From Eutreptiella sp. 'Long Island Sound 2002' (Eukaryota > Euglenozoa > Euglenophyceae > Eutreptiales > Eutreptiaceae), in assembly GCA_964036045.1 (NCBI GenBank), contig OZ038393.1, forward strand, positions 47,050,429 through 47,114,428: 64,000 bases of DNA. The letters run 5' to 3'. The notes beneath the pieces are model-generated. The model saw nothing but the letters and a program-made list of their open reading frames with translations. It ran no database searches and was not told the DNA's origin. Shown here piece by piece: positions 31,427 through 42,100 of this stretch (the stretch's first letter is position 1; each line of letters begins with the position of its first letter). The translations under genes were made by a program, and so were the position numbers.

Positions 31427-32131
31427 ATGGCCAGGTTACGGCATACAACCGGTCTCCGGTCCACTAACCCCATGTACGGCGTGTTCCGTGCCGTGAAGCC
31501 CCGCATCGGCAACCGATGCACCGCCAGCGGAGATTTGTATATCAGAATGTCAGGAATCAACAGGGTTTTATTTTCATATTGTTTCCGTCAATTTTTACGC
31601 TTCCGTTCTGATATTCACTATTTTGACTGCTGGCGGTTGGTTCGCGACTTTACCGTAACCGCCAGTTTAACTGTTTATAATGGAAATTTTAACGCTATCC
31701 GCGACGAGGGCTCCAAAGTCGCCAGGAACTGCATGGATGCTTCCGCAATTTTCATAATCAATACTCGCAACCTTAATCCGAATTTTTCAGGATGTCGAAA
31801 TCGGATTTTCGACTTCGACATCCCCGCACTTGATTTGACCTCCATCGAGTGGACCTACGTGCTTCCGTATACACGAATCAACTTCCCTTTTATCCTGCCC
31901 TCCATTTGTCTTAAAGATATGGGCAAAACAAAGTTGATTCGTGAGGCCACTTGTAAAGGTCATATCTCGTGTTGCTTGCGAGTATTGACGATAAGGAAAC
32001 GTGGGATGTATTCACAATACTCCCGACGTAATTTAGGAAGCTTTATATGCCTTGCGTTTCCACACATGCGCGCTAGTGTAATGGATCATGGTCAAGAGGG
32101 TAGAGTTTGCGTTATAACTCTTTGGCCATGA
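31427..32131 (+). CDS. LTR-internal ORF, 234 aa, unknown
   Basis: This ATG frame starts MARLRHTTGLRSTNPMYGVF and runs 234 codons. It includes FDCWRLVRDFTVTASLTVYN, DASAIFIINTRNLNPNFSGC and EWTYVLPYTRINFPFILPSI, which have natural hydrophobic/aromatic content. The same frame is open in both LTRs of element A and carries one stop in each LTR of B. Differences between the A and B types are mostly amino-acid changing (T/I, C/Y, A/V, H/D, E/K, R/C), which does not support purifying selection. No domain recognised. If translated, it would need a transcript starting upstream of the LTR. Confidence 0.3.
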   Translation: MARLRHTTGLRSTNPMYGVFRAVKPRIGNRCTASGDLYIRMSGINRVLFSYCFRQFLRFRSDIHYFDCWRLVRDFTVTASLTVYNGNFNAIRDEGSKVARNCMDASAIFIINTRNLNPNFSGCRNRIFDFDIPALDLTSIEWTYVLPYTRINFPFILPSICLKDMGKTKLIREATCKGHISCCLRVLTIRKRGMYSQYSRRNLGSFICLAFPHMRASVMDHGQEGRVCVITLWP

Positions 32132-34228
32132 TGTTGCGTGCGTTAAGATAACTTTCGAGTGTAGCGCGCAAGTGTTGGTGTTGCATAGGAACTCTCCTTG
32201 AGTTCCTATGAGCGATTGACACAAAGTTGTGCCCTTGGAGGGGCATGACATATCATGGTGGGAGCCACCTTTTGGGGCAATATGGAGTATGTGCCTTGTG
32301 TTGTGTTGCGTGCCCATTTGGCGGGTCCATTACTCCAAGCCAAGCCCGCCAATGGACCTCATATTGTGTGAGCCCCTTCTCCATACTCCCTACGATCAAT
32401 TGCAAGCCTAACCTTCGTGAAGGGAAGCTTGTGTGGTGATCCCGAAGCGATGCGTTGGGAGCAAGGTGTGTGTTTTACAATTTTCCATATTTTCGTGTGC
32501 CCAGGTGGGAAGCAGCGCTCGTATCCTTTCAAGGCGCCCCAAGTGGAGCACATATGTGGGATCGAAGGTTATTGGTGTCAAGTCATTGTATGTAGAAGGA
32601 TTAGTCGATTGCACGATCCAAGCCAAAGATATTATAATATAATTATGCGCCTTTCAAGGCACTTTGGTTTATCTTTTTGCCAATTTTGCCATTTTTGGCT
32701 CGTCATGATGTCAAGTGGCGACCGTGCATCTCAACGTTGCGCTCAATTGACATCATGACCCAAGTATGTTATGGGGGTACATACTTCGGTAGCCAACATA
32801 TCTTGGACCCGGCGAATAACTCCTCTTAGGCTTGGCATACCGTGGCCGCCATGTTGGCGATTTGGGACTATCCCAAATCATGGGCTCACTTGGCGACCCT
32901 GCCATTCCCAATACCGGAGGAGTTGGGCGACGCCCCAAAGATATGTTGGACATATATGACTTGATACCAGTCCTATGGCACACTCCGGTCCGAGTCGGGC
33001 ATGTGCCTCATTTGCCCCAACCATGAGTGTGCGCAATTTTGGCCATTTTGAGCATTTTTCCACTTTTGCTGCCCGCCGTGCACTATGTTCTAACCCTCGT
33101 GCACGCCGGACGCATGGACCAATGGACCATATATGACATGGGTGTTATGGGTAATGGTCCCCATGGTCCACACACCACGTGGGCGAAGCGGAGCCGCCTT
33201 CGTTAAGGCGCTAGGCCAAATTGAGTATGGGCAATTTTGCCATTTTTGCATTTGTGGACCCAATTGGGATCGTCACCACGCCAAGCAGCATGGAGATCTA
33301 TGAGAGCCAAGGGCATGGGAGTCTCCGTTGGACTCCCGGTAGATCACGTATGGAATGCTGGATCCGATCTCCAAGCCGGCGTGGAGATATACTATTGGGA
33401 GCACACTGAATTTTGGCTCATTTCAAGCAGCCAAAATGACCCAATTTTGGGACCCCAATTTCCCCCTCCGTGTGGTCAATTGGCGGCCCCACTTCTCTAA
33501 GCCCATAGGGAGCCCGGACCCAAATCTAAGTTGTACACTCAGATATAAGTCCTAGGTCCTGCCTCCTACCCTGTGAGCCATTGGCCTTACCTTGGCCGGG
33601 CGAGCCACGCGTGGGAATGACGCCAATTTTGGTGATTTTGGCATCATGACCCCACTTGACTCATCCGTGTTGCCCTGATGCCGGGACCTCAGAGAGAACC
33701 AGGTTGGGTGAGGGCTCCAGGGAGTTCGTACTCGAAGGGCATAGGGTCAGTTGCCTCGTCCCTACCTCTGGCCGGTCCGGACGAGGGGTCAATTTTGGAG
33801 TTTTTCAAGCTAATTTCAGTTTGGGCTGAAACAGCCCATTTTCAGCTACCAACTCCTGGGTGATAATGGCGGGGCCATATCTCCGGCTCAGAGTGGAGTT
33901 CGGACCCGCCGTTAGAGGAGCATGGGGAGCCACTGTTGGTTGGCCTTGGAGCCCTCTTGGTACCCAGGAACTCGCCTGTGGCTGGGCGGGACACCTTCCT
34001 TATGGGCAGGGTTTCAGGGTCCGGACTGAGCAGGGCATGGGTTGTGTTTGAGCCCCCGCCCCCATCAGCCACTGAGAGGGTCGGACCTGGGATTGGGATA
34101 TGAGTTGGGACTGAGTGTCTATGGTCCTGTGATGCCCTTACCCCAGTCCAGTCTTAACCCCATGTGTACATATCCTGATGTGTTGCTGTACATACTTTCG
34201 TTCCCTCTTTGCAGAGTGGCAAGGATTC

Positions 34229-34239
34229 TGAAACGCTTT
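34229..34239 (+). promoter_or_regulatory. Predicted transcript 5' end / self-primer (TGAAACGCTTT), element A
   Basis: This 11-mer is the exact reverse complement of the 11 nt directly after the LTR (34,352-34,362). In Tf1-type chromoviruses the first 11 nt of the RNA fold back onto the primer site and are cut to prime reverse transcription. That would put the transcription start at 34,229, leaving a 123-nt R-U5 region. A weak TATA-like TACATACTT lies about 35-40 bp upstream. The same 11-mer is at 48,471-48,481 and, in element B, at 49,396-49,406. Confidence 0.6.
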
Positions 34240-34351
34240 GTCACATGACACAGGCGTATTGATGCCCTTGTGAGCGTAGTGCCTTGCCTGCCTGCTCACC
34301 TGTGCGTGTCACCGCAGCGTCCCGTGGCCGGCCCCCCACGGGAACGCGTCA

Positions 34352-34362
34352 AAAGCGTTTCA
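34352..34362 (+). promoter_or_regulatory. Predicted primer binding site AAAGCGTTTCA, element A
   Basis: The first 11 internal bases after the 5' LTR. They lack the TGG that a tRNA-CCA primer site would start with, and pair perfectly with 34,229-34,239. Conserved in element B at 49,519-49,529. Confidence 0.6.
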
Positions 34363-34802
34363 CCGCCGCGGGGTTACCCAACCCTCGCGTGCCACTCGGG
34401 GCCACCAACCCCGAGCAGCGCGTCGCAGCAGCGCGGCGCAGCTCGCAGCTCGCAGCGCAGCGCAGCGTCTCGCAGCGCAGCGCAGCAGCTCGCAGCGCCA
34501 CTCAGCGACAGCGCCGAGTTCGTCACGGAGCCCGCAGCGCCGTCCAGAGCATCGTCCTGACCGCGCAGCGCCCGTGGAAGAGGTGCACAGACCAGGACTC
34601 CTGCATCGGCCCCATCGGCCGACCCGGAGTCCCAACGGCCGACCAGCAAGGCCGCGTCAACCACCTCCACAACCACCGGCTGACCAGCACCAGCCGCACT
34701 TCCAATCCAGTGCTGCAGCACCCTCCTCAACAACCACAACCAGTTCGTTGAGTTGAACGAGTGCACATCAAGGACTTCAAGATCATCTACGCCCCCGCTG
34801 CC
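34352..34802 (+). other. Gag leader of element A
   Basis: About 450 bp of leader. Positions about 34,415-34,500 are a degenerate CAGCG/CAGCT tandem array. The rest is Pro/Gln-codon-rich but has no ATG frame leading into gag. The gag frame is open upstream only to a GTG at 34,761. Confidence 0.6.
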
Positions 34803-37800
34803 ATGGTGAATTGGCAGGAAGCGGGCAGGACGTGGCCGCGGCCCCACCCCCATGCAGCACGCCTGCTGCGTGGGTTGGTTTGGGACCAGCATTACCGCCA
34901 CAGCAACCCCCAGTGCGAAGGGGGCATGCCCAGGAGCTTCGAGCTCCGCACGGACATCGCCCCCGACCGCCTGCAGGCCGTGGAGGACTGGCTGCGGGCG
35001 GAGGGGTACGAGTACCGCCACCAGCAGAGGCGCTGGAGGGCGTGGACCCGGCCGGACAGGCCCGGCGAAGGGCTGCGCACCGACGGGATCGAGGAGGACG
35101 AGGACCCCAACGCCTACCCGTCGGGCGCCTCGATCAACGTCTCCCTGTGGGACGTGATCGAGAAGAAGTTCCCGGAACCGGGAAGCGAGCGCAGGCTGCA
35201 GGGCAGCAGCAGCGCGTCTCCGGGGACGGAGAAGCGGTCCGCCGGGGACAAGAAGAGGGACCGGAGGTGGCGGGAGTACCAGGAGTCCCTGGCTGCCGAA
35301 GCCGCCCAAGGCGCCAAGGGCGGAACCCCAGCCCCCAGTCCCCAACGGCCCAATGGTGGACACCACCCCGGCTCCACCACCCTTGGCGACTACATCCAAG
35401 TCGCCAAGCAGGCCCAGGCCAAACCCCGTCCGCTGCTCCTGAGGGCCCGGCAGGCCTCAGCAGGCCCCAGCAGCGACATCGAGTCGGCCCACCGCGGGAG
35501 GACGCCGGCCGACCAGGCCAGCTCCAGCAGCAGCGTCGCTCCCGAAAGGGACGTGGCACGCGCCTGTGAGCGCGCCTGTGGGGTGCCCTGCAACCGTCGG
35601 GTTGCCCGGCAACGGGCCAAGCAGTACAGCGCTGCTGTGGAGGGCGCCGCCGGCATCGCCCAGGAGGAAGCTGCGCAGTGGGCGCATGGCATGGCCATCC
35701 ACACCCAGACCGTGGCGGCCATTGCGGCTGGACTCACGCCCGTGGCCGCCCATGGGGTAGCGACTGCCCAGGTCAACGGTGAGTTGGCGGCAGCCGACGA
35801 GGAAGCCCGCCTGACGCAGGAGGCCATTGCCTGCAAGGAGGCCGAGGTGAAGGCGCTGGGGGGGGCGCTTGCCCAAGAGAGGGCAAAAAAGGAGGCGGAG
35901 GAAAGGGCCCACGCCGAAGCGACGGCTAAGGCCCATGAGGATGCCGCCAAGAAGGAAGCCATCGAGGCCGCGCGACGGAAGGTCGCTGAGGAGAAGGCCA
36001 AGACGGAGGCGGAGCTGGCGGCGTTGGAGGCGCAGAAGGCGCAGCTGCTGCAGGCCCGGGAGACCGAGGCGGCTTGTGCTCGGGAAGAGGCCGAAGCGCG
36101 AGCTGCCGCAGCCACCGCCGCCGCAATGGAGGAGGCAGAGGCCAAACTCCGCCACGAGACTCCCCCGGGAGGATCGCGAGTGGAGACCCTTCGAAGGCTT
36201 TTCGAAGGGGACGCCTCCTCCAGGATGAAGCTGGATGAGGCGGACACGGGCAGCAGTGGGAGCGGTAGCACCACCGCCCGTCGCCGGAGGAAGGGCAAGG
36301 GGAAGACCCCCGAGAGGCCGCGGAGGCCAGCGGGTGGGCACCCCCACGACAGTGACCCCTTCTTCACCGCCAGTGACGGGGATGAACGAGGCCGTCGACA
36401 TCGCCAAGTGGTGGCTTGGACGGGCGGAAGTGGCGGAGACGTCCCCATGGAAGGTGAGGATGAGGATCCCCCTCCTCCCTACCGGAGCTCCGAGTCCTCC
36501 GTGACCGAGACGCCCAGGTGGGGCGACATGGACGAGGATGACGACATGGACTTCGGCATCACGAGGAGGCGCCCATCCTCGGACCCACCGAGGCGACCCG
36601 GCGGAGACCCACCGGGACCCCCTGGCGGAGGACCTTCAGGACCCCCTGGAGGACGCCCACCAAGTGGACCCCCTGGAGGCGGACCACCGGGCGGGGGAGG
36701 ACCCCCTGGACCGGGCGGACCCGGCGGAGGCCCTCCTGGAGGACCCCCTGGGGACCCCGGCGACCCACCAGGGAACGGTGTCCCGGATGCCACCTGGCGG
36801 TGGATTGTCTACCTCCGCAGGAGAGTCCAGTTGCTCGAGCTGGAGGTAGACACGGGCAAGAGCGAGATGGCTCGCATCTCCACGGTCGCCGCGCGCGCGC
36901 AGAAGGACTTGGACATCGCCAGGGCCGAGACCAAGTCGCTGACCAACGTCGTCAGCGGCCTGCAGGAGAGGCTGGATGCGCTGGAAGCCCGTGGGAGAGT
37001 CGGCAGCGACCACCCACCCCTGGAGTCAGGCTCGTCGGACGACGGCTGGGGACCCGGACCAGGTCCAGGCAGACCCCACGCCCCCCGCGGAGCCCCCAGG
37101 AGTCGCCCCAGCGCCAGTGCCCCCTCTCTCACCGCCCCCTCTCACCACAGCGCGGGCCGCCGCAACGAGCGCGTGCCGCCCGGCAGTGGCAGTGAGGAAT
37201 GGCGCGATGAGTGGCTCAGCGCGGACTACCACAACCGCCATGCTCCACCGCGGACGCCTGTACGCCCCCGACGCCCGCCACCAGCCCCGGTGCCAATCCC
37301 CAGGGCTGGAGGACGTTATGGTGGACTCAGGGATGAGGTCCCCAGAGGAGACGTGGAGTGGGATGTCGGCGAAGGTGAGGACCTGGACCTGGACCTGGAC
37401 CTGGAGGAGTTCAACATCAGCCCGCCGCGTGGTGTACGACGGGAGGCCGCTGAACGCAGCCGCCGGCGCCGTGATGAGGATGCGTACATGGATGCAGTAC
37501 GGCGTGAACATTTTGGTTCAGCGTACGTGGAGGAACCGCGGCGTAGCCACAGGGACTCCATGGAGGAGATGGACGTAGCGGCCGTGGGAGTCCGTGGGCG
37601 AGGGCGATGGGAACCTCGGTCGACCTCGCGGCCGGCGTTCATGGTCTCTAAGGCCGCGGACGCCGCCGTGTGGGAAGACTTGAAGGACATCAAGCCTCCC
37701 ATGTACGATGGCAACCCCCTCAACCTCGACCGCTTCTTGGAGAAGCTGGACGATTGGGGGCTGGCCGTCACTGAAGACCAACCTCCCGCGGATGCGGAGA

Positions 37801-39131
37801 GATATGTCTTCAAACGGTTCAGGTACCGCCTGCCGGAAGTGCTCGGCGAGCTATACTTCGTGGCGACCAAGGAGGGGAAAATCAAGACCCTCAAGGACGC
37901 CAAGAAGTGGCTTAACGAGCAGGAGCGGGTGGACGCTCCGCAGGTGGCTGCCAAGCGCTGGAAGTCCATCAAGCTTGAGCATGATGGACGGGAGATCCGC
38001 CTGCGAGAGTGGCGAGACTTCCGAGGGAAATACACCCTCTTCCGCCGCAATGTGGAGGATTGGAACGAGGGTGACGAGCAGGCTCGCCTGCTCTCCATGC
38101 TACCGGAAGCATGGATCAAGAGGGTCACCAAGGAGGAATCCAAGAGGGCCAAGTCCAACCACACGGTCAAGATGATGCTCCCCAAGGAGTATCATACGAA
38201 CGTGGTGAGTTGGGCGAAGAAGAACGTGGCCCGGGATGTCAAACGGCACTCCCTGCGGAACGCTCTTCTCATCACCGTCTCGGGCGATCGCGAGAAGACC
38301 GCGATCTGGCGCCTTGACGATTGTGAGTTGAGCGGCCAGACCATCCGTCTGCAGCCCATCCCGGCGCGGATGAGCTGCGACGAGATCCTGGAGTGGGTTG
38401 GCGAGGAAGTACTCAAGGAGTACCGAAACCTCCACCACACCCGCGGGTTGAGGCCCGGCGACCGCGACGTCAACTACGTTGGCGAGGGACCTGGCGGGGA
38501 AGACGCCATGGACCCAGCGGGAGCCGGCGGCGATGAGACTCTCGTCGACGATGACGACGACGATGAGCCCGCCGAAGTGGCCGTGTGTGCCTTCGTGGCC
38601 AAGAACCTGAGCGCGGGGACCAAGCCAGCAAACTGGAAGCCCCTGCAGCAAGGCTGGAGGAAGCAGGAGAAGAGGGACCCTCGCCGCATTGGCGACCCTC
38701 CGCTGTCCTTTGGAAAGTTCATACGAGCTCACCCTCAGGGCTGTTTCGTGTGTTATGGGAGGAAGAAAGGCTTCAACCATGACCACCGAACATGCCCCGT
38801 CCACAAGGCCGACACGGAGGCTTACAAGAAGGCGCACGGGTCGAAGAAGCGTGCGCCTGCGGGTATCCGGGAAGCCAAAATGGAGGTCGACAAGGACGAG
38901 CTGGCCAAGCTGATGTCGTCGGTGGGGACCGAGTTGGCCAAGGAGATCCAGGAGATCAAGCGGAACTGGGTCCCCAGGTCGGACAACAAGAACAAGGAGA
39001 ACAACCAGAATGACCAGAACAAGGACAAGGACAAGAAGGGTAAAGGAGGAGGTAAAGGGAGAAGAAAGAAGGGCGTCAACGACGTTGAGGCCGAGGAGCA
39101 CACCCCCTCTTCCACAACCGACGCCCCCTAG
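34803..39131 (+). CDS. gag: Gag polyprotein of element A
   Basis: 1442 aa from the first ATG (34,803), very long for a Gag. The N-terminal part is Trp/Arg-rich (RWRAWTRPDRPGEGLR). An Ala/Glu/Lys-rich coiled coil lies at about 35.62-36.15 kb. A Pro/Gly repeat of PPGGGPSGPPGGRPP type follows at 36.58-36.77 kb, and a second heptad-like segment (RRRVQLLELEVDTGKSEMA) at 36.80-36.98 kb. The capsid-like part (YDGNPLNLDRFLEKLDDWGL, YTLFRRNVEDWNEGDEQARL) lies at 37.66-38.13 kb. A zinc-knuckle variant C-X2-C-X8-H-X4-C (CFVCYGRKKGFNHDHRTC) is at 38,742-38,795. The C-terminus is Lys/Asn/Asp-rich. It forms the particle and binds element RNA in relatives. It ends in a UAG followed in frame by pol. Confidence 0.92.
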   Translation: MVNWQEAGRTWPRPHPHAARLLRGLVWDQHYRHSNPQCEGGMPRSFELRTDIAPDRLQAVEDWLRAEGYEYRHQQRRWRAWTRPDRPGEGLRTDGIEEDEDPNAYPSGASINVSLWDVIEKKFPEPGSERRLQGSSSASPGTEKRSAGDKKRDRRWREYQESLAAEAAQGAKGGTPAPSPQRPNGGHHPGSTTLGDYIQVAKQAQAKPRPLLLRARQASAGPSSDIESAHRGRTPADQASSSSSVAPERDVARACERACGVPCNRRVARQRAKQYSAAVEGAAGIAQEEAAQWAHGMAIHTQTVAAIAAGLTPVAAHGVATAQVNGELAAADEEARLTQEAIACKEAEVKALGGALAQERAKKEAEERAHAEATAKAHEDAAKKEAIEAARRKVAEEKAKTEAELAALEAQKAQLLQARETEAACAREEAEARAAAATAAAMEEAEAKLRHETPPGGSRVETLRRLFEGDASSRMKLDEADTGSSGSGSTTARRRRKGKGKTPERPRRPAGGHPHDSDPFFTASDGDERGRRHRQVVAWTGGSGGDVPMEGEDEDPPPPYRSSESSVTETPRWGDMDEDDDMDFGITRRRPSSDPPRRPGGDPPGPPGGGPSGPPGGRPPSGPPGGGPPGGGGPPGPGGPGGGPPGGPPGDPGDPPGNGVPDATWRWIVYLRRRVQLLELEVDTGKSEMARISTVAARAQKDLDIARAETKSLTNVVSGLQERLDALEARGRVGSDHPPLESGSSDDGWGPGPGPGRPHAPRGAPRSRPSASAPSLTAPSHHSAGRRNERVPPGSGSEEWRDEWLSADYHNRHAPPRTPVRPRRPPPAPVPIPRAGGRYGGLRDEVPRGDVEWDVGEGEDLDLDLDLEEFNISPPRGVRREAAERSRRRRDEDAYMDAVRREHFGSAYVEEPRRSHRDSMEEMDVAAVGVRGRGRWEPRSTSRPAFMVSKAADAAVWEDLKDIKPPMYDGNPLNLDRFLEKLDDWGLAVTEDQPPADAERYVFKRFRYRLPEVLGELYFVATKEGKIKTLKDAKKWLNEQERVDAPQVAAKRWKSIKLEHDGREIRLREWRDFRGKYTLFRRNVEDWNEGDEQARLLSMLPEAWIKRVTKEESKRAKSNHTVKMMLPKEYHTNVVSWAKKNVARDVKRHSLRNALLITVSGDREKTAIWRLDDCELSGQTIRLQPIPARMSCDEILEWVGEEVLKEYRNLHHTRGLRPGDRDVNYVGEGPGGEDAMDPAGAGGDETLVDDDDDDEPAEVAVCAFVAKNLSAGTKPANWKPLQQGWRKQEKRDPRRIGDPPLSFGKFIRAHPQGCFVCYGRKKGFNHDHRTCPVHKADTEAYKKAHGSKKRAPAGIREAKMEVDKDELAKLMSSVGTELAKEIQEIKRNWVPRSDNKNKENNQNDQNKDKDKKGKGGGKGRRKKGVNDVEAEEHTPSSTTDAP

Positions 39132-39164
39132 CGGAGCCCCTGCAGCCAAGGGCCCCAGCTAGGG
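39126..39164 (+). promoter_or_regulatory. Gag-pol UAG readthrough junction, element A
   Basis: The gag stop TAG (39,129-39,131) is followed in the same frame by open codons through the whole of pol. CCCTAGC (39,126-39,132) can pair with GCTAGGG (39,158-39,164), so the stop could sit in a 7-bp stem with a 25-nt loop. The identical arrangement occurs in element B. Readthrough of a single stop makes Gag-Pol in murine leukaemia-type retroviruses; its use here is inferred. Confidence 0.65.
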
Positions 39165-42100
39165 CGGTCGCAGGATGGTGACGTGGGAAGCGCCGATCCA
39201 TCCCAGTCGGGAGTCGATAAGCACAAGGGGACTGCCGCGGGCGGAAGGCCCGGTCAGGCGCCCAGTCGCGGAGGCGGGGTGAGGGCAAGTGAGGGCACGA
39301 ACCGTTGCACCCGTCCGTCCTTCGCGACCAAGAACGTGTTTGATGTACTACAGGATCTATCCGAGAGTATCGGAGGATCACCCGGACCGCAGCTGGATGC
39401 TGCAGATGGGCAGCCTGAGCCCATTGTCCACGACCTGCACCAGTCGCTTGTGGAGCTTCTGGAACGGCCGGAGATCCTGAGTTTGCACGCCGTGCGCCGT
39501 GTCGGTCGCGAGCGGCAGTTGCATCTTAAGGTCCGTGCCTTATGCGGAGAAGTGGAAAAGGTTTTCGACGTGTTGGTCGACACGGGAGCTCAAGTCAGCT
39601 TGGTCAAGGCTGGCCTGCTTCCGCCAGAGTGTCTTACCGACAGTCGGAAACCTGTCAGGCTGAAGGTGGCGAACGGCCAGTACATGGTGGGAGGCACGAA
39701 GGAAGCGGCCATTGGGCTGCAGTTCGTGAACCATCGTGAACTGAGCCGCCCAGACCTCGGCAAGGAAATCCTCCTGCACGGTAGCTTCTACGAGGCCGAG
39801 ATGGACTGGGACATGATCGTCGGGTACGACTTCATGATGGAGACGGACTCCGGCGTCCTCCCGGCCCAGGCTTCCATGACCCTGTACCAGGACGACCAAC
39901 TCTCGTGGCTTTCGTCACCTGAGCACCATGTGGAATGCCAATGGATCCACCCCGAACGCAATCAGCTCGAAGTGGCCGCGCTGGACACTGAGCCAACTGG
40001 TCCTGCAAACCAGGAGTACGGCGTAAGGCCGGAAGTGGCGAGCCGAGTTGTCGCGGACTTGGGAGCTTCGGATCTGGCCCTGGATGCGTTCTCTTCAGGA
40101 ACCTCCGCCCATCTGCGGGTATGTGAGAAGTACTGGAGCGCCCAGGACTCCGCGTGGAAGAAGCACTGGGGTCCGCATCAGGGATTGATGTGGATCCATT
40201 GCCCCCGTTGGGACATTCCAAGAGCGATAGCGAAGATTCGCAAGGACCGCTCCAAGGCAGTGCTGGTTGTTCCTATGGGATGCACCGAGGAGGAAAGTAC
40301 CCGACATTGGGTAGCCTCATTGACCAACATGACCTTAAACAAGGTCGTCCTACCGGCTGGAGAGAGTGTCTATCAAGACGCTAAGGGACAGCCCATGCCA
40401 CCCCAGAGATGGCCAACAGAATTCCACTATGTGGATGGGGGCCTTGATCAGGCCGACACCACGGACTTCGTGTGTGTCAACCGCATCATAGCAGAGCCGT
40501 GGAGGCAATGCTCTGCGGTTCCCCCTGTTGACATCGAAGAATCGGACTCCGAAGACCCCCTCACTGAAGAGGAGTGGGATCTGGTTCAGGGGTATATGGA
40601 TCAGCCCTTTCACGACTGGGGAAACCAGCGTGAGGGCAAAGGCCAGGACAAAGCCTGGTGGGAAGTGGACTCAATCGTCTCTGGTTCCTATGACGGGGAT
40701 ACCTTCGTACAGAGGGTGCTGGATCACATGTCCAGCCAAGACGAGCCGCCTGGCGGTAACCCACCCACCTACGGCGATCTGTTCCGAGGCAAAACCAGGG
40801 ATGGCCCTTTGGGCCACCTGGGAAGACCACCTGAGCCGAAAGCGAGCGGAGTAGCTACCCCTCAAGTAAGCTCCGTGGTTCAAGTGCCCGGAAAAGCCAA
40901 GGCGGAGTCCGATGACTGCCCCAAGATCCAGGCGTTGAGGGCCAGGCTGAAGCGGAAGTATGGCGAGACCTTCTTCAGCGGAAAGCCTGTGTTCCCCCCA
41001 CCGGTGCGTGGACCGTATGGCGAGGCCAAGATACGACTGAGGCAGGACCCCCGTGTGTATCGTCACCGGGAGTTTGCCCTAAGGGGCGAGAGGAAAGAGG
41101 CCATGGAGAAGATCCTCCGTGACTTCATCCAGAGAGGCTGGCTTGAGCCGTGCCACTCCGAATGGGCCTCTCCTTGCTTCGTCGTCCCCAAGAAGGTTGC
41201 CGGTGAGTGGCGGCTCGTGGTCGACTACCGCGGCCTGAACGCCCAAACGCAGCACGACAGCTATACGCTGCCCCTCATTGAGGATATGCTGCAAAAACAA
41301 CACCGGCGGAGGATCTTCACGGTGATTGACCTGAAACATGGTTATCATCAGATGCCTCTGGCCGAGGAGTCCCGTGCCTGCACAGCCATGAGCACCCCAC
41401 TTGGACCTCTCCAGTGGAAGGTGATGCCCATGGGCGTTACCAACGGTAATGCGGCTTTTCAGCGGATGCTGGAGAACCTGCTTGAGCCGGTGCGCGACTG
41501 TGCGGACCCCTTCGTGGACGACGTGATCATCGCGTCCGGGGACCCCAGCATGAGCTACGAGGAGCTCCTGGAGGCACACGAGAGGGACGTCACTCGAGTG
41601 CTGGACCTTCTGGTCCGGCACAAACTCACGGGCAGCAGTGACAAGGCCACCATTGCGGTAAGCGAGGTGGTCTTCGCTGGCCACGTAGTCGGGAACGGGC
41701 AGCGAAAGCCCATACCTGGCAAGGTGGCTGCGATTGAGCACTGGGAAAAGCCCAAGACGGTCTCTGAGCTACGGGCGTACTTGGGGTTCTGCAATTACTA
41801 CTCGGGGTATATCAAAATGTATGCCGAGTATGCAGCCCCCATGACGACCATGCTCAAGGGCAACCGAGAGGAGACCAAGAAGGGGTCCAAGAAGGCTCTG
41901 GTCTGGACTGAAGAGTCTGACCAGGCCTTTGAGGGGATGAAGCAGGCGCTGCTATCCGCAGTGGGTCTGCACCTCGTGGATCCCGACCGAGGGTTCGTCC
42001 TGCGCACCGACGCTTCCGACTACGCCATTGGGGCTGTGTTGGAGCAAGTGCTTGACGATGGGAGGCACGTGCCCGTGGCCTTCTGGAGCCGAGTCCTGGC

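Larger units (their letters stand above)
31406..34351 (+). repeat. 5' LTR of element A
   Basis: Starts TGAAGCGGTACCC and ends ACGGGAACGCGTCA. It has the same hairpin as the other LTRs (32,184-32,210). Most of it is probably U3, given the predicted transcription start at 34,229. The last 600 bp are a GC-richer block. Confidence 0.93.

Noticed and set aside
29389-34351. Apparent tandem array of two LTRs
   Set aside because: The first is half an LTR interrupted by element A. The second is the 5' LTR of A, and the rest of the first lies at 48,598.
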